A DNA stretch of 43,806 nucleotides, from assembly GCF_000336955.1 (NCBI RefSeq), contig NZ_AOLI01000028.1, positions 1 through 43,806 on the forward strand, given 5' to 3'. A program made the translations under genes and the position numbers. Positions within the stretch are counted from its first letter, which is position 1, and every line of letters starts with the position of its first letter. Of this stretch, positions 17,188 through 24,342 are shown piece after piece. The notes beneath the pieces are model-generated. The model ran no database searches and was not told the origin of the DNA. It saw only the letters and a program-made list of their open reading frames with translations. The DNA comes from Haloferax larsenii JCM 13917 (GTDB lineage Archaea; Halobacteriota; Halobacteria; Halobacteriales; Haloferacaceae).

Positions 17188-17298
17188 ATGTCTGGCTCCG
17201 AACTCGGTGCGGCCGGCTTCGAACTGATGCGGGACATCTCGGTTACTGTCCGCGAAACGGGGTTCGAAGATGCACACGCGTCACCAGAGGTCGATTAA
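17188..17298 (+). CDS. 36-residue small protein in the HTH operon
   Basis: A frame of 36 codons (begins MSGSELGAAGFELMRDISVT, ends ASPEVD). It starts five bases after the winged-helix stop codon and ends two bases before the zinc-ribbon ATG, strongly suggesting translation as part of one message. I considered that it might be a frameshifted tail of the HTH gene, but that protein already has the complete C-terminus seen in its paralogue. No family is recognised. Confidence 0.55.
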   Translation: MSGSELGAAGFELMRDISVTVRETGFEDAHASPEVD

Positions 17299-17300
17299 TC

Positions 17301-17456
17301 ATGACTGACTCACAACAAGAATACGAATTCACCTGTCCGGAGTGTGGACAACAGTTCGAAGTAAACGGTGGCATGCGAGACGCGCTCTTGGAACGGGGCT
17401 GTCCAGTTTGTACGTCGACAGTCCCGAACGACGCGTTCTCGGCAGCGATGACGTAG
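17301..17456 (+). CDS. CPxCG zinc-ribbon microprotein (first copy)
   Basis: A 51-residue protein with two zinc knuckles, CPECG (FTCPECGQQF) and CPVC (GCPVCTSTV), separated by an alpha-helical GGMRDALLERG. It belongs to the haloarchaeal class of CPxCG microproteins, several of which affect growth, biofilm formation or gene regulation (general knowledge). It is the last gene of the HTH operon and has a paralogue 93 bases downstream. Confidence 0.8.
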   Translation: MTDSQQEYEFTCPECGQQFEVNGGMRDALLERGCPVCTSTVPNDAFSAAMT

Positions 17457-17511
17457 TAGTGTCGGAGCGAGTTTCATTCTTCGCGGAGTTCTCACCGCCG
17501 GAGAAACAGCA

Positions 17512-17524
17512 GACTACATATACT
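17512..17524 (+). promoter_or_regulatory. Promoter of the second zinc-ribbon gene
   Basis: A TATA-like ACATATACT lies about 28-36 bases upstream of the ATG at 17550, predicting a separate, nearly leaderless transcript for the second microprotein. Confidence 0.5.
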
Positions 17525-17549
17525 ACGACTTACCGTACTACAAACTACC

Positions 17550-17696
17550 ATGACCGACAGCGCGGACTACACCTTCGAGTGCCCGGAGTGTGGCGAGTCC
17601 ATGATGGTCAACGCCTCCATGCGGGACGCGCTCATCGACAACGGGTGTGTCATCTGTGGGTCGACCGTCTCACAGCAATCGTTTTCGACCGCGTGA
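17550..17696 (+). CDS. CPxCG zinc-ribbon microprotein (second copy)
   Basis: A 48-residue paralogue of the upstream microprotein with CPECG (FECPECGESM) and CVICG (GCVICGSTV) knuckles and the same central helix (ASMRDALIDNG). The two copies share the start MTDS and helix pattern, so they are a tandem duplication. This one has its own TATA-like box, so the copies may be expressed under different conditions. Confidence 0.8.
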   Translation: MTDSADYTFECPECGESMMVNASMRDALIDNGCVICGSTVSQQSFSTA

Positions 17697-17817
17697 GCAG
17701 TCGGCGCGCTTCTCCTCACTACTTCGGGCGGGTCTGCGGTTTGCTCGACCGGGCTCGTCGCCCGTGACACAAAGATAACAGTGATTACTTGTCACCCCAG
17801 TTTGAGGGGTATAACAG

Positions 17818-18273
17818 ATGTCCTTGGACCAGCAGACTGAACTCTCGTCTGACGCTATCGACGAGCTTTTGGCCCGGCACGAGACCGGTGTGCTGACGCT
17901 CGCCAGGAGTGACGAGCCGTACGCGATTCCTATCTCCTACGGGTACGACCCCGAATCGAAGCGATTCTACCTCCGCCTCGTCTCGACGCCCGAAAGCGAG
18001 AAACGGCAGTTCCTGACTTCGTCGCCGCAGGCGCGCCTCGTCATCTACGAGGAAGCGGGCCGAACCTACCGGAGCGTCATCGCCGAAGGGACGCTCAATC
18101 AGGTCGACCCCGACGAGATGACTGTCGAACACATCGTCCAGTACGGGGATGCAAAACGACCACTGTTCGAAATCTGGGGCGAGACGAAGCGTAACCTCGA
18201 TATCCAGCTCTTCGAACTCGACGCCGAGACGCTGAGCGGCCGTGAGGTCGTCGTCGACGAAGACGAAGAATGA
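17818..18273 (+). CDS. Pyridoxamine 5'-phosphate oxidase-like flavin-fold protein, paralogue
   Basis: A 151-residue split-barrel protein related to the one at 14866-15321. Shared blocks are ETGVLTLARSDEPYAIPIS, YGYDPESKRFYLRLV and YRSVIAEGTL. The C-terminal tail is acidic (REVVVDEDEE). The family includes flavin- or F420-dependent reductases and haem-binding proteins; no cofactor-specific residue could be identified here. It lies between the zinc-ribbon microproteins and a Bat-type regulator on the same strand. Confidence 0.82.
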   Translation: MSLDQQTELSSDAIDELLARHETGVLTLARSDEPYAIPISYGYDPESKRFYLRLVSTPESEKRQFLTSSPQARLVIYEEAGRTYRSVIAEGTLNQVDPDEMTVEHIVQYGDAKRPLFEIWGETKRNLDIQLFELDAETLSGREVVVDEDEE

Positions 18274-18422
18274 GACCCCTGGGTGGGACGACCCACTCGG
18301 ACGGCTCTCCACTCGATACACTCGTCTCCCCACCCGATACATTCGCCTCTCGCGTCCCGACGTAACCACCCGCCGGGACCCGCAAACTCAAGTACGTCGA
18401 CTGCCGACTCGGGCGTAGTGCG

Positions 18423-19073
18423 ATGCCTGCTGGGATACGTGCGACAGTCGAGTTCAACTCGCCATCTATCTGCCCGATTACGGCGGTTGCGTACGCGACC
18501 GACTCGACCGTCCACTCGGTTTCGACGAGTGTCGCACCCACGCCCGACACCGTCAGCATCTCGGAATTCGTCGTCGACTCCGAGGACGTTCCCGACGACA
18601 TCCCCGTCGAATCTGTCTTCTCCTACGGTGACACGCACGTCTACCGAATCGAACACGACGGGAGTGCCAACTGCCCGTGTGAGTGTCTCGGCGAGTTCGG
18701 CTGTCCAATCGACCGCTATTTCACCGCCCGCGGGTCGCTCACGCTCGTCTTTCACGCGAGCGACTACGACCAACTACAGGCGGTCATCGGTGAACTCCGC
18801 GACCGGTACCCCGACGTAGATATCAAGCGACTCGTCCGCTCTCCGACAGGGGAGGCTGCCGAGGACAACGTCTTCGTCAACCGCGGGAAACTCACCGACC
18901 GCCAGTTAGAGGTTCTCCAGACTGCCTACGAGATGGGCTACTTCGAGCGCCCGCGACGGGCCAACGCCACCGAGATTGCCGAGACCCTCGACATCAACCA
19001 ATCGACGTTCGCCGAACACCTCGTCGCCGCCCAGTCGAAACTACTCGAAGATATTCTCGAAGAAGGGTCCTGA
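18423..19073 (+). CDS. Bat-type HTH regulator with cysteine cluster
   Basis: A 216-residue regulator. The C-terminus (about 157-210) is the bacterio-opsin-activator type HTH: KLTDRQLEVLQTAYEMGYFE, then ATEIAETLDINQSTFAEHL. The N-terminal sensor region (about 1-140) has a tight cysteine cluster, Cys84-Cys86-Cys88-Cys94 (SANCPCECLGEFGCPI), plus Cys17. That spacing could bind a metal or iron-sulfur cluster, or form disulfides, so redox or metal sensing is a reasonable inference. The ATG at 18423 gives a normal family length. Confidence 0.85.
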   Translation: MPAGIRATVEFNSPSICPITAVAYATDSTVHSVSTSVAPTPDTVSISEFVVDSEDVPDDIPVESVFSYGDTHVYRIEHDGSANCPCECLGEFGCPIDRYFTARGSLTLVFHASDYDQLQAVIGELRDRYPDVDIKRLVRSPTGEAAEDNVFVNRGKLTDRQLEVLQTAYEMGYFERPRRANATEIAETLDINQSTFAEHLVAAQSKLLEDILEEGS

Positions 19074-19088
19074 CTACACCACACCATA

Positions 19089-19145
19089 TCATGGCATAAC
19101 AGGCCATGACGTACCATACCACTCCACTCTACTCCACTCCACTCT
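19089..19145. repeat. Inverted repeat plus CCACT pentamer repeats
   Basis: A 7-bp inverted repeat (TCATGGC at 19089-19095, GCCATGA at 19103-19109) lies 16 bases after the Bat-type gene and could fold as a transcript-end hairpin. It is followed at about 19119-19145 by low-complexity CCACT/CTACT pentamers. Confidence 0.6.
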
Positions 19146-19170
19146 GTCGTCAGTCGCCGCCTCCACGCGG

Positions 19171-19199
19171 GGTATATAAACCACCCCTGCTATCGGGGA
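19171..19199 (+). promoter_or_regulatory. Promoter with shared operator-like element (second copy)
   Basis: A strong TATA box (TATATAAA, 19173-19180) runs into ACCACCCC, then TGCTATC and GGGG, so that CCCC and GGGG form an inverted repeat. The element matches the one before the paralogous gene at 16805 in sequence and in its position relative to TATA. Confidence 0.6.
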
Positions 19200-19235
19200 T
19201 GACCGTTCGTTCCGGTTTAGCGAGTTCATTGGAGT

Positions 19236-19607
19236 ATGAGTCAGGCAACGCTTCCGCCGTCTGTTCGTTCGCACACTAGTGGGTCTCCCTCCGAAGTCGT
19301 GGTCGACGACCAGGAGACCATCGACGTCCTCTTCGAGACGCTCGACGACCCTGACTCCCGACGTATTCTCGATGCGACTGAGGGGAACCCAATGTCCGCG
19401 AGCGAACTCGCCGAGGCATGTGACTTGCCGCTCTCGACGACCTACCGGAAGCTCGACCGACTCACCGATTCCGACCTCGTATCGAAGGAACTCCGTATCT
19501 GCCGGTCTGGGAAGCACACTGCCGAGTACGAACGCGCTATCGACGACGTGACGGTCTCTGTCTCTCCGTCCGGATTGGAAGTGCGACTCTCGTTTGTCGA
19601 CAACTGA
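19236..19607 (+). CDS. Winged-helix (ArsR-like) transcription regulator, paralogue
   Basis: A 123-residue paralogue of the protein at 16805-17182. Shared blocks are DDPDSRRILDATEG, the recognition region ACDLPLSTTYRKLDRLTDS and a C-terminal beta segment (DDVTVSVSPSGLEVRLSF). The start is 36-60 bases downstream of a strong TATA box carrying the shared operator-like element. The two regulators may control themselves and each other through that element, which is inference from the repeated sequence. Confidence 0.83.
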   Translation: MSQATLPPSVRSHTSGSPSEVVVDDQETIDVLFETLDDPDSRRILDATEGNPMSASELAEACDLPLSTTYRKLDRLTDSDLVSKELRICRSGKHTAEYERAIDDVTVSVSPSGLEVRLSFVDN

Positions 19608-19667
19608 GTTCGCCGTGGGCTGTTGATTGGGCGAAGAAAACGTCTCGACGAGGTCGTTGGAGAGTCG

Positions 19668-20366
19668 TTACGCGATATCGGCGGTACTAGCCGAGCGAGA
19701 GGGCGAGATTCCGGTAACCTTCCCGAACGCGCTGCCGAACATGTAGAACACGGAGACGTTGACGTAGAACTGGACGGTCGGGACGAGAATGATTCCGATA
19801 CCGAACGTGAACGTCACCAGTGCGCTCGTGAGTAGCTGCGCGACGAACGCGATGCCGAACGGGATGAGCCACGCGATGAGGTAGTCGAAGCTCAGAAGCA
19901 CGTCTTTCAGAAGCGAGAAGTCGAACGCTGCGCCGATGCTGTCTTCGACGGCCATGTTCGTGAGCGCAGCAGGGACGAGGTAGTACAGGACGAACAGTCC
20001 GACGAAGCTCGCCAAGAGGCCGATGACACCGACGCCGCCGAGGATGCCTGCAGCGGCGTCGTTTCCGCTCCCCGCACCACCGACGCTGAGTGTGAGACTG
20101 ACACCGATGAGTGCGAAGGGGAGGATTCCATATACCAGTGTGACGACGACTCCCTTGAGGCCATCGACGAACATCTTCCCCCAATCATCGAACTCCGGAG
20201 GCTCCGGTTCGTTGCGTGCAGTCGATTCGAGGACGCGAACTAGATATCCGAACAAGAGGAACATCGGGATAACCAAGATGCTCCCGGCGACGAGCAGTGA
20301 ACCGATAACAATGCGACCGAGTGTGTTGTCCCCAGAGAGGGGGTAACTCAGACCATCTTCTAACAT
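19668..20366 (-). CDS. DUF4013 membrane protein
   Basis: A 232-residue membrane protein with about five or six hydrophobic segments and the DUF4013 signature: GYLVRVLESTARNEPEPPEF followed by a DDWGKMFVDGLKG segment between the first helices. Function is unknown; the family is common in archaea and often present in several copies. The ATG at 20364-20366 is two codons inside a possible TTG start and sits about 32 bases from a TATA-like TTTAAAT. Confidence 0.83.
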   Translation of the reverse strand: MLEDGLSYPLSGDNTLGRIVIGSLLVAGSILVIPMFLLFGYLVRVLESTARNEPEPPEFDDWGKMFVDGLKGVVVTLVYGILPFALIGVSLTLSVGGAGSGNDAAAGILGGVGVIGLLASFVGLFVLYYLVPAALTNMAVEDSIGAAFDFSLLKDVLLSFDYLIAWLIPFGIAFVAQLLTSALVTFTFGIGIILVPTVQFYVNVSVFYMFGSAFGKVTGISPSRSASTADIA

Positions 20367-20393
20367 TTGCAACTGATTGGTTTATTCACACTC

Positions 20394-20408
20394 ATTTAAA
20401 TGTTCGAC
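20394..20408 (-). promoter_or_regulatory. DUF4013 gene promoter
   Basis: On the minus strand CGAACATTTAAATG fits a BRE/TATA pair centred about 32 bases before the ATG, consistent with a very short leader. Confidence 0.5.
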
Positions 20409-20582
20409 TTGCTAGACTATCTTGAGTAATTTACTGTTGGGCGAGGAATAATGGCGATTTCTGTGGAAGGTCACTGCCGTTCTGTGTTGAACAGTCACTT
20501 CGCCACGAAGTCGTCACAAAGTTCCGCTATCGACTTTTTGTGTCCTTCCGTGCAATACGTGCGCTGTCGCTTACAGGACACG

Positions 20583-20735
20583 GCTGCCTCCCAGATTGTG
20601 AACCACGCCCGGAAATGCTCGCTTCGCTCGGTGGTCGGGTTCAGAGAAGTGCCGCCTCCCGGATTTGAACCGGAGGAAGACATGCTCACTCGCTTCGCTC
20701 GTTGCGCGTGCCTTCCAGGGTTCAGAATCCGGTCG
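20583..20735 (-). repeat. Partial tRNA-Phe 3'-end copies downstream of tRNA-Phe
   Basis: The gap of about 400 bases between the DUF4013 promoter and tRNA-Phe has no convincing gene. It holds three partial copies of the tRNA 3' half, in the tRNA's orientation. The clearest (20650-20673) repeats the acceptor 3' strand and T arm almost exactly. A decayed one spans 20583-20612 and a T-arm-like one about 20713-20732. Short palindromes (GCTCGCTTCGCTCG type) lie between them. Confidence 0.7.
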
Positions 20736-20771
20736 CGAGCATTTTCACTGCTCACGTTGTTCGCAGGAAAA

Positions 20772-20845
20772 TGCCGCCTCCCGGATTTGAACCGGGGACA
20801 GCTCGATCTTCAGTCGAGTGCTCTCCCAGTCTGAGCTAAGGCGGC
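20772..20845 (-). tRNA. tRNA-Phe (GAA), first copy
   Basis: A 74-base tRNA starting GCCGCCTTAGCTCAG on the minus strand. The anticodon loop contains GAA, the T arm reads GGTTCAAATCC, and the acceptor 3' strand AGGCGGC plus discriminator A closes the stem. No intron. A near-identical copy lies at 22756-22829. Confidence 0.95.
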
Positions 20846-20892
20846 GCAACTTGGAAGAAGCACAGGGACGAAAAAACGATTTCGAATTCGCC

Positions 20893-21609
20893 CTACGTAT
20901 CGGTCGGTTCCCACCCGGTCACGTCGCTCGGAATCAGCTCACCGTTGACGTGCCAGTCCCGCGGGCGCAACGCCACGACACCGATTGTCGCGTAGAACCC
21001 AGCGACCAGTGCGACGACGACGTTGCCGGGGATACCTCCCACGCCAGCGCTCGCGACCAGACTCGTCTGGTCGGCGTACGCGGTCAGTTGGATGACCCAC
21101 GCGACGAGCATCACGAGAAACAGCGGGAGGTAGACACGCCGGAGTCGGTGGGCGAGCGCCTCCTCGAACGGTATCTTCAGGTTGGGCGTCCGGTAGTCGT
21201 CACCGAGTTTCTGCCGCCAGTTGTCGTCGACGACACCACCCTCGGGGTCGAGCGCGTAGGCGAAGACGTTCTGTTGGAACATGCGCACTCGCGACCGCCA
21301 GATGTCGTACGCACGGAACCGACGCGCCTCGATACAGAGGAAGATGCTCAGCGTCACGACGCCGAGCAGGATGATGTAGTGCGGGTGGTTCTGTGCGGAA
21401 AACGACCACGTGAGGATACCGGCCATCAGCGTGATTGCCCAGTTGCTCGTCCTGTCTAACCGCTCGCGCCAGGACTTCATTCGGTGGATTTCACCGCGAT
21501 ACAGGTGGGCAAACGACGACCCCGGCCCCATCGACTCCTCGAAGACGCCTGCACCGATGTGTGAGTCGGGTGGCGACGGCGGTTCTGGTGACTCCCCCTC
21601 GTCAGACAT
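20893..21609 (-). CDS. DUF2270 membrane protein
   Basis: A 238-residue protein of the DUF2270 family, predicted integral membrane proteins of unknown function. Conserved blocks are FAHLYRGEIHRMKSWRERLD, TTNWAI-like SNWAITLMAGILTWSFS, HYIILLGVV and RRFRAYDIWRSRVRMFQQN. There are about four transmembrane segments: two near residues 60-95 and two near 165-215. The ATG at 21607-21609 follows a TATA-like CATAAATA unusually closely (about 12 bases), so a downstream start is possible. Confidence 0.83.
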   Translation of the reverse strand: MSDEGESPEPPSPPDSHIGAGVFEESMGPGSSFAHLYRGEIHRMKSWRERLDRTSNWAITLMAGILTWSFSAQNHPHYIILLGVVTLSIFLCIEARRFRAYDIWRSRVRMFQQNVFAYALDPEGGVVDDNWRQKLGDDYRTPNLKIPFEEALAHRLRRVYLPLFLVMLVAWVIQLTAYADQTSLVASAGVGGIPGNVVVALVAGFYATIGVVALRPRDWHVNGELIPSDVTGWEPTDT

Positions 21610-21781
21610 TGTTGTTCTATTTATGCACAACTGCCAGCGGATATGAGCCTTCTGCCTTCGCGATGGTCCGACGCACACACTGCACAACTGTTTGGGGTAC
21701 GGTCGCCAAGCGTCGCCACTCGCAGATGTTAGAAAATGTCTCAGAACTCGATACTCCTACCGCTGCGGGAATCTCGGCGAG

Positions 21782-21976
21782 TTACAGTCGCTCGAGGTTC
21801 TTCGCGCGCGGGCCCTTGGGGGCGTCTTCGATTTCGAATTCGACTTCTTGTCCCTCTTCGAGGTCCGGGCCGCCGATGTCTTCCATGTGGAAGAACACGT
21901 CGTCGTCCGCGTCGTCTGTCGAGATGAAGCCGTAACCGCCGGTGTCGTTGAAGAAGTCAACCTTACCTTTCGCCAT
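21782..21976 (-). CDS. Cold-shock-domain protein (first of a tandem pair)
   Basis: A 64-residue single-domain cold shock protein of normal length. RNP1-like GGYGFISTDD and RNP2-like DVFFHMED motifs are present, with the acidic bias of halophiles. It should bind single-stranded RNA or DNA and remodel RNA structure. A paralogue with about six substitutions lies 157 bases upstream on the same strand; both start MAKGKVDFFNDTGG and share the leader AAAGGCA. Confidence 0.95.
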   Translation of the reverse strand: MAKGKVDFFNDTGGYGFISTDDADDDVFFHMEDIGGPDLEEGQEVEFEIEDAPKGPRAKNLERL

Positions 21977-22001
21977 TGCCTTTGTATGGGGGTCCCACGG
22001 A

Positions 22002-22017
22002 CGGTTAATCTTTCCGC
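22002..22017 (-). promoter_or_regulatory. Promoter of the first cold-shock gene
   Basis: On the minus strand GGAAAGATTAACC fits BRE plus TATA, centred about 31 bases before the ATG at 21976, leaving a leader of only a few bases. Confidence 0.5.
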
Positions 22018-22133
22018 ATACTCGACCGTCGGGTCGTGGCTCGGAACGACTCGCGAGCGCCGCCGCTCAGTGGTGTGAAAAACCGAAGAAAGTCCGTTCG
22101 TCTGTGAGAGTACCGCGTGGAACTGAAACCTGC

Positions 22134-22328
22134 TTAGAGGCGGGTGACGTTCTTCGCGCGGGGACCCTTGGGGGCCTGTTCGATGTCGAATTCGATTTCC
22201 TGTCCCTCTTCGAGGTCCGGGCCGCCAACATCTTCCATGTGGAAGAACACGTCGTCGTCCGCGTCGTCAGTAGAGATGAAACCGTAACCGCCAGTGTCGT
22301 TGAAGAAGTCAACCTTACCTTTCGCCAT
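22134..22328 (-). CDS. Cold-shock-domain protein (second of a tandem pair)
   Basis: A 64-residue cold shock protein almost identical to its neighbour. It differs mainly after residue 32 (for example EDVGG for EDIGG, EQAPKG for EDAPKG, and the end NVTRL for NLERL). RNP1 and RNP2 motifs are intact. It has a separate TATA box, so the two copies are independently transcribed products of a recent tandem duplication. Confidence 0.95.
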   Translation of the reverse strand: MAKGKVDFFNDTGGYGFISTDDADDDVFFHMEDVGGPDLEEGQEIEFDIEQAPKGPRAKNVTRL

Positions 22329-22353
22329 TGCCTTTGGATACCCGCACGACGCA

Positions 22354-22370
22354 CTCATAAGTCTTGTGAA
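22354..22370 (-). promoter_or_regulatory. Promoter of the second cold-shock gene
   Basis: On the minus strand CACAAGACTTATGAG fits BRE plus TATA, centred about 32 bases before the ATG at 22328, the same spacing as for the first copy though the sequence differs. Confidence 0.5.
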
Positions 22371-22552
22371 GCTGTGAACGAACGGAGCCAATAACCAGCT
22401 CCGAATCCAAATCTATCGAGGCATCATAATCAGAATTGGATGTGTGTTGTCTTCGACACCTACTGACGACACTCTTTGGCGGTGATTCTGGCTGTTTCTT
22501 TCCTTCCCGAACTTCCAGCCGCCGTCTCCCGAATCTGCACACTGTTTCCGTT

Positions 22553-22699
22553 CACGGGGACGGGGGACAGCTCGACCTTTAGTCGAGACTGATGAATGGG
22601 AATTACGCCGAAAAAGTATGTCGCCTCCCCGATTGTGAACTACGCCCGGAAGTGCTCGCTTCGCTGCGCGTTCCCGGTCTAGTTCAAATCCGGTCGGGA
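22553..22699 (-). repeat. Decayed tRNA-Phe fragments downstream of tRNA-Phe copy 2
   Basis: The gap of roughly 430 bases between the cold-shock promoter and tRNA-Phe holds no convincing gene. It has an anticodon-arm relic (about 22563-22587, anticodon changed to AAA), an acceptor/T-arm relic (22619-22650) and a T-arm-like hairpin (22671-22699). The relic at 22619 closely resembles the one at 20583, showing that both tRNA-Phe loci carry the same repeat set. Confidence 0.65.
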
Positions 22700-22755
22700 A
22701 CAGTTTCACTGCTCACGACTCGGTCGCGTCGCTCCCTCGGTAGTTCGCAGGAAAA

Positions 22756-22829
22756 TGCCGCCTCCCCGATTTGAACGGGGGACAGCTCGATCTTCAGTCG
22801 AGTGCTCTCCCAGTCTGAGCTAAGGCGGC
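22756..22829 (-). tRNA. tRNA-Phe (GAA), second copy
   Basis: A 74-base tRNA with GAA anticodon, differing from the copy at 20772-20845 only in the T stem (GGGGG/CCCC pairing instead of the CCGG-type stem). About 15 bases beyond the 3' end (GCAGGAAAA region) are also shared by the two loci. Confidence 0.95.
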
Positions 22830-22890
22830 TCGCATTCTTCCGAAGCCGGAGCCAGTCAAAAAGACTTTCGAATCGGCCGTCGGCGTCGGG

Positions 22891-23559
22891 TCAGCGATAC
22901 CGTCCGTTCATCGCGGCCGAGCGCCCGCGTTCGACGCGAGTTCGGATGCCTTTCAGCATCTTCCGTTCCATGAGGAACTGTATCGGCTCGGTGACGAGGC
23001 GGTTCATCATTCGCCCGTACAGCGTCTCGGAACGCCCGCGGAATCGAATGACGAGCCTCGTCGCTCCGGGGGCGACCTCGTGCAGTGCGAAGGTCCACGT
23101 CGCGTCACTCTCGCCGGTTTCCCATCCGGGCGCGCTCAACACGAGGCTTTGCCCGGGATTGACGACCGCGACGTGGAACGAGGGGAGACCCGACCCGCGC
23201 GGGCCGAGTCGCACCTCGTCCCCAATGTCGAGTTGCTGCTGATTGGGGCGATTGCCCCCGGCGTCGTCTATCTGCAGTCCGAAGAGGTTCTCCAGTCGTT
23301 CGTAACTGTAGAATCCGCTGCGGCCCTGTCCCATCTGCACCAACCACGGCCAGACCGCCCGCGCTGGTGCGGCGATGGTAATCGCTCGCGTCGATTCCCA
23401 GTCCGCATCGTCGACGAAGTCGTCGCCCGGAAGTGTCTCTGCTGCTTCGTCGTCGGTCGTTCCCCATCGTCTGTGCCACGGCCGCAATGCGAGGAGGTAG
23501 CCCCCCGCGAGGGTTGCGCCCGCAATTCCAAGTGCCCGTGAAAGTCGTTCGATACCCAT
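22891..23559 (-). CDS. SRPBCC-family protein with N-terminal membrane anchor
   Basis: A 222-residue protein with a hydrophobic N-terminal helix (LGIAGATLAGGYLLAL) and then a START/SRPBCC-like lipid- or ligand-binding fold. Typical features are STRAITIAAPARAVWPWLVQ, GRSGFYSYERLENLFG, DIGDEVRLGP and WTFALHEVAPGATRLVIRFR. No ligand is predicted. The protein probably sits at the membrane. It is followed on the same strand, 61 bases beyond tRNA-Phe, with VanZ-like protein upstream. Confidence 0.83.
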   Translation of the reverse strand: MGIERLSRALGIAGATLAGGYLLALRPWHRRWGTTDDEAAETLPGDDFVDDADWESTRAITIAAPARAVWPWLVQMGQGRSGFYSYERLENLFGLQIDDAGGNRPNQQQLDIGDEVRLGPRGSGLPSFHVAVVNPGQSLVLSAPGWETGESDATWTFALHEVAPGATRLVIRFRGRSETLYGRMMNRLVTEPIQFLMERKMLKGIRTRVERGRSAAMNGRYR

Positions 23560-23602
23560 TGTGCCTCTGGTGGACCCACGTTCGGCAGAGGGTATGATAA
23601 TG

Positions 23603-24004
23603 TTACCCCCGAGTATCGAATTCGAAACTATTCACGACCGACCAGAGAAGCCCACCGACCACTGCCCCGAGTGCATTGGCGAGCATATCTGCCACAGAGA
23701 ACATCCGATTCGGTGCCATCACTTGAAAGAGTTCGACGCCCACGCCGTAGGCAGTTGCGATGGCGATGGCTGCGAGGAGGACCGTCGCTCTCTGGGCGCG
23801 CAGGGCGGCCGCGACCCCGAATCCCAACCCCGCGTAGGCACCCGCGTGCAGCCACTTGTCCATGCCGACGAGTCCGAGTGGCCCCAGTGCGGCGAGGTCG
23901 GCCCCGGTTGGCTGTATCGCCGAGGCGATGAAGATGGCTATCGCATAGGTGTAGACGGCGACGACCGAGTACGGGTGTTTGCGGGCGCGGGCTCTGATGG
24001 TCAC
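23603..24004 (-). CDS. VanZ-family membrane protein
   Basis: A 133-residue membrane protein with four hydrophobic helices. The VanZ-like signature appears as GMDKWLHAGAYAGLGFGVA, then ATAYGVGVELFQ, then SVADMLANALGAVVGG. The glutamate in the third helix and the Asp-Lys-His near the second are typical. The cellular role of VanZ-like proteins in archaea is unknown. It lies 43 bases upstream of the SRPBCC gene and may be co-transcribed. Confidence 0.87.
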   Translation of the reverse strand: MTIRARARKHPYSVVAVYTYAIAIFIASAIQPTGADLAALGPLGLVGMDKWLHAGAYAGLGFGVAAALRAQRATVLLAAIAIATAYGVGVELFQVMAPNRMFSVADMLANALGAVVGGLLWSVVNSFEFDTRG

Positions 24005-24063
24005 TAGGTAGGTGTGGTTTCGGTCTCGGGTAAAATGGTTCGTGTTGGTGAGGTTGGGGGTTG

Positions 24064-24090
24064 TGGGGCTCGGGCGGAGTCGAACCTCGG
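24064..24090 (-). repeat. Partial tRNA-Val 3'-end copy
   Basis: Repeats the last 23 or so bases of tRNA-Val (T arm and acceptor strand) about 90 bases beyond the gene's 3' end. Two palindromes lie between: one built on CAGATTTTGTGAC and one on GCAACCCGGAGGGTTGC. Confidence 0.75.
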
Positions 24091-24176
24091 TCGCAACCCT
24101 CCGGGTTGCTCCCTGGCTCGACTCCTTCCTCGCGAACAGATTTGTGACTCACCGTTCGGTTCGTCACAAAATCTGA

Positions 24177-24249
24177 TGGGCTCGGGCGGAGTCGAACCAC
24201 CGATCTCTTCCTTGTAAGGGAAGCGTCATAACCACTAGACCACGAGCCC
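24177..24249 (-). tRNA. tRNA-Val (TAC)
   Basis: A 73-base tRNA starting GGGCTCGTGGTCTAGTGG. The anticodon stem-loop CTTCCCTTACAAGGAAG shows TAC, the T arm reads GGTTCGACTCC, and the acceptor strand CGAGCCC plus A closes it. No intron. Confidence 0.95.
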
Positions 24250-24342
24250 TGCATCTGCAAGCAATCCGCTCGCGCTCATAACGGTTGTTGTTTCGACCAG
24301 ACCCCGGAACCCTTAGACATACGGCACGCTACCACCCAACTA

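Noticed and set aside
17182-17298. A frameshift joining the winged-helix gene to the 36-codon frame
   Set aside because: The winged-helix protein already ends like its complete paralogue, so the short frame is better seen as a separate gene.
20650-20673. A possible extra tRNA-Phe gene
   Set aside because: Only the T arm and the 3' acceptor strand are present; there is no 5' half or anticodon arm, so it is treated as a partial copy.
20451-20834. A 127-codon frame across the tRNA-Phe region
   Set aside because: It runs through the tRNA gene and tRNA relics, and its Cys-rich sequence has no family features.
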